DNA of 16,409 nucleotides from Chromera velia (taxonomy: Eukaryota; Sar; Chromeraceae). Numbering within the stretch: position 1 is the stretch's first letter; the number at the start of each line of letters is the position of its first letter. The notes beneath the pieces were generated by a model that was not told where the DNA came from, ran no database searches, and was given only the letters and a program-made list of their open reading frames with translations. The DNA is taken from NCBI GenBank assembly GCA_018398765.1, contig JAHBMJ010002733.1, positions 1 to 16,409 on the forward strand. Reading direction: 5' to 3'. Below, piece by piece: positions 9,057 to 16,409 of the stretch. The position numbers and the translations under genes are program-made.

Positions 9057-10428
9057 GTCTGATACGGGGGTACACGTCCCGTGTTGTGAATCTGACGTGC
9101 CGTCTCCGCCTTTTGATGCCGTCTCCTTTGACTTCGTTGGTTTGTATGTTCTGTCTTGGGACGTTTCACCCTCCAGCTCTGCCTCATCTCTTCATCCCTG
9201 GTTCGAATGCTTCTCCTGTCTACTTGTTGAATCGTTTCTTTCATCTGTATCTCGAAACACTTGCGTTTCGGATTGATCACTACGCACTGTTAATTCCGTA
9301 CCGTCTCCTCCGTCTCGTAAATTTTTGGCTCCCGCGGTGTTCTTGACTTTCTTTGGGATCTTTCACTTTTTCATTGCTCCTCTTTATGGTCCATGTCTGC
9401 CGCCACATTGTTCTTCTCCGGAGGCGTCCCTGTCCAGCTACAGTCCAGACTTCCAGTTTTCTCTTTCGTTTGAGACCCACCACTACCTGATTCAAATCTT
9501 TCACAGCAACGCACAGAATCCCTGGTTGCTCCCTTCTTCCCCCTGTATGATGTTCCAATAGAGGCCTGGGGGTGCACTGGGGACGGTCCAGCTGAGCTCT
9601 GCCCTTGGGGCAGGGTGGGCTTCCCGAAGTTTCTCGGTGAGGCGCGCAGGGGACTGAGCAGGGCGGCTGGTGGTTTTGTCTTTTGGCCTGAGAAGAGAAG
9701 ATGCGCGCTCAAATGAGTGCTTTGGATTGACTGTCGAGTGCGCTCAACTCGTCGCGTCTGTCCACATTTGAAACCCTCTTTCCCTTTTTGTCCGTGCCAG
9801 TTGTGCGTCTTTCTGTTGACTCGTTGTCGTGCAATCTTGACTGGCTACGTCGACTCTTCTACGAGTGCCTTCTCACTTCCTTCCTCGCTCCTTTCTCGAT
9901 GTAACTCTCTCGTAGTTTACCCTTTCTTCTCCTCCTGCCTGTGTCGCCCATCAACTCGATCAGAGCTGGACTGAGCCTTCTGCCTCTGCCCCCGTGATTG
10001 TCGTGCCCGTGCTGTCCGACAACTTCAGCTACCTTCTCGTGGACCCGTCAGTCATTAGGCTCATACATACGTGCATACCTTGCATGCATAGACGTATACA
10101 TAGATACATGTACCCATCAACTGCCTCAGAAGAGCTGCTTTGTGTAAAGAATAAGGCTTCTTTCATTTTGCTTCGTCTGCTTTTCTCGAGTGCACCTGTG
10201 TTGATGGACGTGTGGTTGTCTTCCGCCATTCCTTTCCTTGCTTTTCTGTTCGTTCTCATGAGACACTCAGCCAAACCCTGTAAGGGCATCTTTGGAGAGT
10301 GTGACTGCCATCTCTGCGCTGCAGAGAGACCAAGGTGGCAGCTGCAGTCGACCCTGCTGAACCTTCGAAAGTGAGTCGGTGGATGGGTGTGTGCGTGTGT
10401 GTATGTGTGTGTGTGTGTGTGTGTGTAC

Positions 10429-10459
<31 letters not shown>

Positions 10460-10474
10460 TGAGTGAGTGAGTGC

Positions 10475-10513
<39 letters not shown>

Positions 10514-10622
10514 TGAGTATGTGTGTGAGTATGTGTGTGTGCGTGCGTGTGCATGTGTGTGAATGTGTGTGAATGTGTGTGAATGTGTGTGTGTGTGTGT
10601 GTGTGTGTGTGTTGTGCTCTGA

Positions 10623-10658
<36 letters not shown>

Positions 10659-11228
10659 CAGAGGGAGCGTGCTCGCCTGTTCTGCTCACGTGGCTGCAGG
10701 TTCTGACTGCGGCAAAGGAAGCAGGAGTGAAAATCACCCACGCACTGGTCACGCACAAGCACTGGGATCATGCTGGTGGGTCGGAAGACTTGCATTGACA
10801 AGGGAGGGGAAAGGGAAGCCGTTCGAATGAGATTCTTATGGTATCGCAAAGCTCGTCTTTGTCTCCTCAGGTCGAAAGGAGACGGAAAACACATGGGGCA
10901 TGCGTGTGTTTTTTCGTGTGCGTGGCGACCGCTGAGAAGCGTGGCGACAGGAAGACGCATGAGCATATGGGAACGTTTCGGTTTTTGAGACTTGAGAGTT
11001 CACTTTCAGTTGTTTTTTTTCTTTAGACTCTTGGTTCTTTGTATGCATACCACTTTCTTGTGCTCTTCTCTCCCATCTCCCTTCTTCAGGGGGGAATGAG
11101 GAGATCTCGAAGAGTGTTCCAGGGATTGAGATTGTATCCACTGCGTATGAGAATATTCCGTGCGTAACAAAAGCCCTCAAGGATGGAGAGAGCATCGAGT
11201 TTGGTAAGCGGGGGGACTCATCGTTCTT

Positions 11229-11290
<62 letters not shown>

Positions 11291-11373
11291 TGTGTGTGTC
11301 TTTGTCTTTCTGCCTGTATCTGTGTGTGAGCGTATGTGTGTGCCAGTCCGTGCGCGTATGCATTTGTGCGCAC

Positions 11374-11414
<41 letters not shown>

Positions 11415-13592
11415 TGTCTGTGTGAATGTGAGTGAGAGAGTGAGTGAGTGATTGAATGGGCGAGTGTTTGAAAAAGTTCATGTGTGAGTTAGTGAGTGTG
11501 GGTGTGTACCCCTGTATTCCATGATTTTTCGCAATTTCTCCCGACCTGAAACCGCAAGTTTGAGGTCCTTCTCCCTTCCAAACTTTTCACTGTGTCACAT
11601 CCCGCGAGAATCGCGTGCCACTCTGCGGCAGACAGCAAGAAAGACAGAGAGCCTGCGCTCCGGCAGAGCATGGCAACCGCAGTGTGAGAAGAGAAGAGAA
11701 GAGAAGAAGCATAGCACGTCCGTTTCGGCTCTTTGAGTGGATGAGAAAAAAAGGGCAAGGGGTACGGACTAAGGAAAGGAGCTCCTAACAAGAGCAAACG
11801 AACGCGCTCACAGAATCCATCGGCAGCTCGCTCACTGAGTGACCGACTGACTGACTGATTGAGAGAGTGCTTGCAGGCAGTCTACGTGTGACAGCTCTGT
11901 ACACTCCTTGTCACACTAAGGGGCACGTTCTCTTCTTTGTGGAGAGTCTGCGTGAACCTTCAAAGGATCCCCTTCTGTTTTCTGGTACGCCGACAGTGTG
12001 GGTGGGACAGGACACCGAATTAAGCGTGGCGTCTCACTCTGATTTCTTTCCTATCAATCTTCAGTTGTCTCTCTCGGTCTTGTTAGGCTGTTTCTCTTTT
12101 CGGTTTCCGTCTCTCTCTCTCTCTGTTCACGCGTGGTCTTTTGCTGCTGGGTTTGTTTTCCTTCATTCTCGTTTCTTTTAGCACGTGAAAGCTTTTCATC
12201 TCAATCGACGCGAACGTGGCACAGTCTCGTACTGTTTGTTTTTGAGCGTACCTCTTTTGTTCCTCTCTTGACCGCACTCAAAATGACTGCATCTGAATTG
12301 ATTTCATTTGAACGCACAGTGTAGTAAACGGGAATGCGTATGAGTTGTATTGGAAATCAGGCGACACCCTCTTTGTGGGGGGCTGTGGAAGGTTCTTCGA
12401 GGGTGAGGCTGCCGACATGGTCCGGGCCCTCCGGGGGGTCATTGGGCAGCTCCCTCCCAACACTCAGGTCTTCTGCGGACACGAATACACAAAGTCAAAC
12501 CTCAAGTGGGTATGGAAGGAAGGATGCATCCTTCAACGTGATCTTTCGTTCTGTTGTCATTAGAACGTATTTTGGAAAGCCAGTCCGCCGAATGTTGAGG
12601 ACAAGGAGACGAAGGGAAAAGCTTGAGTTGAGTCACGCAGTCCTTGTTGATCCTTTGAAAGAAAAGGTTTGTGTCGTTTCTTTCGCGCTCCAGCAGACCC
12701 CTTCTCTTATGTTCACCATTTCGTTTCCCTTCTTTTCCTTCTCAAAGGTACCCGTCGGAACGTGGAATGATTTTTCTTTCTTTCTTTTTCCTTCAGATTT
12801 GCCCTCGCAGTAGAGCCCGGCAACCAGGTCCTGCAGGAGAAGTTTGCGTGGACCGAGAGGACGTTGAAGGAGGGGGGCGTGACGGTGCCGAGCACCGTTG
12901 GAGAGGTGAGAAGGGGACAGAAGGGAATCAAAAGCTTGGGATACTTTCGCCGAGGGGGAGGAAAGAAACTGTCGACTGACTAACTGACTGACCGACTGAC
13001 TGACTGACTGACTGGCTGAATAAATGAATGAATGAATGAATGAATGAGTGAGTGAGTGAGTGAGTGAGTGAGTGAGTGAACTAATCAATCAATGAACATT
13101 AGAAGAGCAAGAGGGAACCGTCGCACAGCAAAGAGGGGGGCGATGCCGCCCCTGAGGAGGACGAGGAGGATCTGGTGCAGTTGATACAGACTGATCAAAG
13201 AAAAGCTGTAGAGGAAGAAGAAGGTGAATCAATGAATGAGTGAAGCGAGAAAAGTAAGAAAAGAAGGAATGCAGGAAGAGCGAAGCACAACAACTTGAGG
13301 ACGAAAGAAAATGGTGTCATGCAGTCCCCAGGTCTGAGACGTGTAGCTCTATCTGTCTCTACCAGCTCCGCCCCTCACTTCGAAGATTTCATGTGTTTTT
13401 TGGGAGTGAATTAGAGTGCCTGTCTTTCTCTTTGTCATGCAGGAGAAGCTGTTTAATCCGTTTATGCGACTCGACAGCCCGGAAATTCGTGAAGCCCTTG
13501 TGAAGAGTGGACGTGCGAGGGGACGAAGCGCCGCTGTGCTTTCTGAAGCCGACGTGATGGCCGGTTTGAGAAGCTGGAAGAATTCTTTTTAA
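8898..13592 (+). CDS. HAGH: glyoxalase II (hydroxyacylglutathione hydrolase), ten exons
   Basis: It hydrolyses S-D-lactoylglutathione to D-lactate and glutathione, the second step of methylglyoxal detoxification. Exons are 8898-9056, 9562-9636, 9964-10046, 10325-10370, 10700-10775, 11090-11203, 11877-11984, 12361-12505, 12797-12905 and 13443-13592; all junctions are GT-AG and in phase, giving 354 codons plus TAA. Exons 1-2 are tentative. The metallo-beta-lactamase core starts near residue 88 ([17 protein letters not shown]). Metal ligands visible are T-H140-K-H142-W-D144-H145, H197 in TPCHTKGH, D222 in SGDTLF and H261 in CGHEYT. The C-terminal NPFMR (Arg314) and Tyr263 fit glutathione binding. 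Compared with human HAGH (GKFYEG), the active-site loop reads GRFFEG. Residues 1-85 form a leader, probably signal peptide plus transit peptide. Introns carry large microsatellites. Confidence 0.9.
9562..9636 (+). other. glyoxalase II exon 2 (tentative)
   Basis: A 75-nt exon follows CCAATAG and ends at a strong donor, TCG|GTGAGG. It is phase 0 at both ends, so including or skipping it keeps the frame. It encodes [18 protein letters not shown] and then WASRSFS, which is Ser/Ala/Arg-rich without acidic residues, as in a transit peptide. It is not conserved in the enzyme family. Confidence 0.4.
10371..10699 (+). repeat. glyoxalase II intron 4, filled with (GT)n, (GAGT)n and (GA)n
   Basis: From about 10386 to 10612 the intron is almost pure GT with interspersed GAGT, GCGT and GAAT units. 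An (AG)n run follows (10619-10639) and then (CAGAGA)n to about 10661. The tract begins within some 15 bases of the donor (AAA|GTGAGT). The acceptor GGCTGCAG ends at 10699. Long His/Thr-rich minus-strand frames here are by-products of the repeat. Confidence 0.85.
11204..11876 (+). repeat. glyoxalase II intron 6, with (CT)n, (GT)n and (GAGAA)n
   Basis: A (CT)n run at about 11237-11273 passes directly into (GT)n to about 11299. More GT tracts lie at 11375-11430 and GAGT units near 11432-11450. A GAGAA pentamer run lies at 11687-11712, and GACTGACT at 11842-11860 just before the acceptor TTGCAG. At 673 nt it is the longest intron of the gene. Confidence 0.85.
12906..13442 (+). repeat. glyoxalase II intron 9, tetranucleotide repeats
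   Basis: Three tetranucleotide arrays follow one another: (GACT)n at 12974-13015, (GAAT)n at 13022-13045 and (GAGT)n at 13044-13079, each one base change from the next. The donor is GAG|GTGAGA and the acceptor is CATGCAG at 13442. Splicing exon 9 directly to 13443 gives [16 protein letters not shown], exactly the spacing of the family. An acidic open segment lies inside at 13103. Confidence 0.8.
13103..13207 (+). other. possible optional acidic exon inside intron 9
   Basis: The frame from an acceptor at 13102 (ACATTAG) is open and encodes [13 protein letters not shown] followed by an acidic Glu/Asp-rich run. In-frame donors exist at 13208 (GCT|GTAGAG) or 13175 (CTG|GTGCAG); both are phase 0, so the segment could be included without breaking the gene. 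The better-looking donor at 13224 (GAAG|GTGAAT) would leave phase 1 and not fit. The family normally has no insertion here, so skipping is the default model. Confidence 0.3.
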
Positions 13593-14100
13593 ACAAGATG
13601 TGGCAAGAGATGTAGCGATGGGACGGATGTATTCAGACACGTCCGGGGCGCACTTCAGGTGTGCTGATAGTGTGTGGCGCTAGGTGTAGTTAGTAGGTGT
13701 AGTGGACGTCTTGTGCTATAGGTAGCTAGGGTTTTCAAATGTGCAGTGTATTTCTTAAATTGTCTTTATAGGTATTCAACTTTTGAACTCTATTCTAGAC
13801 TCTATTCAATTTTTCCAGCAAAAGAATATAATGACGGATCGCAGTGACAATCACAATTCTACTTACAATCATATCGTATAGATAACGCTTATACACTGGC
13901 AGTCACTTGAACATTTGAAAAGAATTAAATTAATAGTATGAATCAATTTATAGCTATCTGTTTTAAACGGTAGATTAAGCCGGTCTGTGGCTATATTAAA
14001 ATAAAAATCTAGATAAAAATTTAATATACCTTCCTGAATCTTAATACTAAAACACCTAGTAGAAGCTACTTTAACAATGGAAGTCATAGCTAGAGTCACA
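13593..14100. other. 3' flank of glyoxalase II, AT-rich intergenic
   Basis: After the TAA the sequence holds a few repeated GTAGTTAGTAGGTGTAG words (about 13685-13730) and then becomes strongly AT-rich. No open frame has protein-like character. It lies between two convergent genes (glyoxalase II on plus, LRR on minus), so it probably contains both 3' ends. Confidence 0.5.
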
Positions 14101-14171
14101 GGCGCGGACTATGTCTTATCACAGTCTTGAGTGTCCGTCTCGCTGGCGCGGACTGCACGGAGTCGCGGACT
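14101..14171 (+). repeat. three copies of a CGCGGACT motif
   Basis: GGCGCGGACT occurs at 14101-14110 and 14145-14154, and TCGCGGACT at 14163-14171. The first and third are both followed by ATG. These GC-rich words stand out in AT-rich surroundings. Function unknown. Confidence 0.5.
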
Positions 14172-14252
14172 ATGATTTGATGGTCCTACTACCATATGAC
14201 TATAGTTATGCCAGTTATGGTCCACGTTACAGACGAGGAATATGAGTGATGG

Positions 14253-14295
14253 GTAATTTAGTGGTGCCCTTGAGCACTGTTGCCGTTTTGTCTAG
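14253..14295 (+). repeat. dispersed repeat, copy 2
   Basis: Partner of 8382-8423 and in the same orientation, with the shared start GTAATTTAGTGGTGCCCT. After TTTTGTCT the two copies become hard to align. The stretch 14300-14615 beyond it holds only AT-rich DNA with CAAT repeats (14518-14535) and no gene. Confidence 0.65.
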
Positions 14296-14615
14296 AGACG
14301 GGATATATATGTCTTGATGGCCTGTCTCGCAGACGCCGACTCTCAGCCTATCTTCAAAGCTAATAAGCTATTGATAGTCTGTGTTGCTGTAGAAGCTCTC
14401 TAAGAAGCTCTAGCTATTTCTAATGCTAGTGAAGTAGGAAGGCCCTAGGGCAAAACAAACTAGTATGAATCAACCTAGGAATCAACTTGAATCTAAGCAT
14501 TATCTAGCAATCGATTACAATCAATCAATCAATCACTCAATTCATTATTATTGTTGTTGAAGTTGAATGAAAGCTGGTTCAACATGTATATGTAATGTCA
14601 ATACAATGAATTCAA

Positions 14616-16409
14616 TCAGATTTCGACAACTTTCGAACATTTTAGAACTTTTCTTTCCCGGCAAATGAGGCTGTTTGATTTGAGAATGAGCCTCACGATC
14701 GAGGGCATCCTCCCCGACCCAAGAAAACCTACCAAGTCATCAGCCCCCTCATTTGAGATAATGTTATGAGACAGGTCCAGCTCCTCCAACGGAGGCGGGA
14801 GCTGAGCCGACCAGACACTGGTCATGGCCATCACCCCCGCGTCAGTCAGGGAGCAGAATTGAATCTTCAAGACTCTCAAGCCGGGCAGCTTTGCGGCAGT
14901 GAGAGCGGCAGAGAGGGTAATTGCCTCCGACTTAAGAGAGACGTTCAAGAACGTCAGCTCTCTGAGGCCAGACAGCTTGCCGCTGCCAAGCCCAACAAAT
15001 AACGAAGAAATCCCTGGAAGGGGTCGGCATTCTCCATCAATACGAAGGGACTGAAGTTTGTTCAAATAATTGGAAGCCAGACAAGCAGCAAAAGTTGTAA
15101 CTCTTAAGGGCAGGCCCTCAGGTGGCTCATCCACTGTATGAACTCTGCTTACACAGATCTTTCGCAACGAAGCTGCATGAGGAGAGCACAGGCTGGCCTG
15201 AATGGCCTAAACTTCCAAGAGTTTGCTTTGTACCAGGTCGACCTTCACTTCTCTGAGGGCTGGCACTTTGCCTTTACTGATGAGAACAGAGAGGGGAGAC
15301 AAAGCTGGCCCACGTGTGTATGGGTGACCGCTACTGTCGCTAAGCGTATGAACAGCCGGCACGCAGCTTCCCCCCCTACCAACCCCCCTCAAAAACACCT
15401 CTGCAGAGAGGGACTGCATCGGGAAGTTCACCTCCTCGAGGTGAATAAGGCGGGCATTGGCGTGCGCCAGTGCCTCTCCGAACGACTCCAAGGTCTGGGG
15501 ATTGATACCCAAAAGAGAAGACGCAATCTTTCGCAGGAACCACATGTGTCCTGCACGGACAGTTTCGGAGAGACGAGAAATGGCTGAGGAGTAATCGACG
15601 AGGCCGGAAACTGACGCACGCAGCAACAGGTCCATTCTCATCAATGGGGGTGGGGAGTTACCGACAGAGAGACCCTCACAGATGGACGAGAGGGTCTCGC
15701 TGGCTGGCCACACGAAGTCAACACGTCGGAGGGACGGCGCCCTGCCGGTGCTCAGAACCTCACCCAGTGCCCGCGCGCCTTTCGGATCCTCATATGCCGC
15801 ATGCAGGCTGAGGTCCTCAAGCGAACTCATTTGCCCTCCCCCTAGACCCTCTGCCAAACCCACAACCGCTCCCACTGTCACGCACTCCCATTTCAGATCG
15901 AGCTTCTGCAAAGACGACGCCCCCCCCGACCCTAGGGTTCTCCCCAACTCTGACATATATATGAGACGGAGAAACAAAACCAGACAAGAGGTTAAGCTCA
16001 AGGCTCTGGATTGTTGGAATTTTGCCCTCACGAGCAGCCTCTGCAAGGGCTCTCACTGACTCATCGAAAACCAAGTCAGGGGCATTATCATCCCAGTGCA
16101 CACTTGATTGGATCTTGAAGGTGCGAAGACGCATCACTTTACCACTCGCTATCGCTCGACAGAGCGCTTCCAGACCGTCAGGGAACACGTCATCTCGACG
16201 GACCAGCTTCAAGCACTCAATGTGCGAGAGACTGCCTGAAATAAGAGCATTTGCAAGTGACTGTACCCCTACTTCCACCCCCTCTGCGTTAAAATCAAAG
16301 CTCCATCTAGAGAGGTCAAGATCTTCAAACACGCAACCCACCCACCCCCCCTCTCCTAGAGCATTCATTTGCGCGGGACTGATCCAAGTGTCTGCAAGGT
16401 TTAGGACTC
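14616..16409 (-). pseudogene. leucine-rich-repeat gene (RNase-inhibitor type), broken and partial
   Basis: The minus strand encodes LRR units of about 31 residues, with the pattern SLxxLxL followed some 13 residues later by ALGExLxxGRxPSL (for example GEVLSTGRAPSLRRVDF). It is open from the right edge, where VLNLADTWISPAQMNALGEG already shows repeat character, so the 5' end lies outside. Two lesions break it. A frame change is needed between LELNLL and SELGRTLG, around 15955-15990, at an (AT)4 run. An in-frame TAG lies at 15207-15209. Aligning the repeat across the TAG gives 31 residues on both sides of the comparison, so the stop replaces one residue of a unit. The last units (SLTDAGVMAMT, EELDLSHNIISNEGADDLVG) are clear. 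It ends at TGA 14616 after non-repeat residues. A role would be protein binding; no signal or catalytic domain is seen. Confidence 0.75.

Noticed and set aside
9190-9215. GGTTCGAATGC resembling a tRNA T-loop
   Set aside because: The flanking bases do not pair into a T-stem and no other tRNA arms are found; it lies in intron 1 of glyoxalase II.
10325-10370. Other acceptor choices for glyoxalase II exon 4 (AG at 10326 or 10328)
   Set aside because: Only an exon start at 10325 paired with the donor at 10047 keeps the frame and yields [18 protein letters not shown], which matches the family.
10256-10966. Long minus-strand frames rich in His-Thr (THTHTH) and similar ones at 10267-10758 and 11230-11481
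   Set aside because: They are direct translations of (GT)n tracts inside glyoxalase II introns; the real exons are on the plus strand.
12974-13080. Regularly spaced short repeats that could suggest a CRISPR-like array
   Set aside because: They are uninterrupted tetranucleotide microsatellites without spacers, in a eukaryotic intron.
15170-15232. A 61-nt GT-AG intron on the minus strand to remove the TAG at 15207
   Set aside because: It would shift the frame into a stop, whereas the residues on both sides of the TAG are already in one frame with perfect repeat spacing.
15955-15985. A 31-nt GT-AG intron that would repair the LRR frame on the minus strand
   Set aside because: It keeps the frame but would leave the LRR unit with only about six residues where neighbouring units have about 13 or more, and it is far shorter than every other intron here.

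Overview
The window is nuclear DNA from an intron-bearing eukaryote. GT-AG introns (31 nt is the shortest considered and it was rejected; about 250 to 670 nt is typical) interrupt genes that use the standard code, with TGA and TAA as stops in the two intact genes. Ankyrin-type and ribonuclease-inhibitor-like LRR proteins lie beside a multi-exon metabolic gene, and the introns are full of microsatellites. Together with a candidate signal peptide plus transit peptide, this suggests an alga with a complex plastid. A chromerid alveolate such as Chromera velia fits best. That assignment is inference from gene style, not from a database match.

Layout. 1-2040: G-rich low-complexity DNA, then a stretch with only two weak exon candidates. 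2040-3930: repeat and transposon territory, with a 200-bp cluster of inverted GGTTACCG motifs, a decayed minus-strand coding relic, and inside that relic a 244-bp MITE-like element with terminal inverted repeats and a 9-bp target-site duplication. 4112-7650 (+): an intact two-exon ankyrin-repeat gene predicted to encode 1024 residues. 7651-8897: intergenic. 8898-13592 (+): a ten-exon glyoxalase II (hydroxyacylglutathione hydrolase) gene of about 354 codons. I joined its exons by hand; every junction from exon 3 to exon 9 is fixed by reading phase and by the family's sequence. 13593-14615: AT-rich intergenic DNA holding a second copy of a dispersed repeat. 14616-16409 (-): an LRR gene running off the right edge, broken by a frameshift and an in-frame TAG, so most likely a pseudogene.

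The genes do not form an operon or a shared pathway. Glyoxalase II is housekeeping (methylglyoxal detoxification). The ankyrin and LRR genes look like members of expanded, fast-evolving repeat-protein families. The best points for a second look are the MITE and its nested host element, the possible organelle-targeting leader and optional acidic exon of glyoxalase II, the ankyrin internal duplication, and the paired TAG interruptions in two otherwise open frames.
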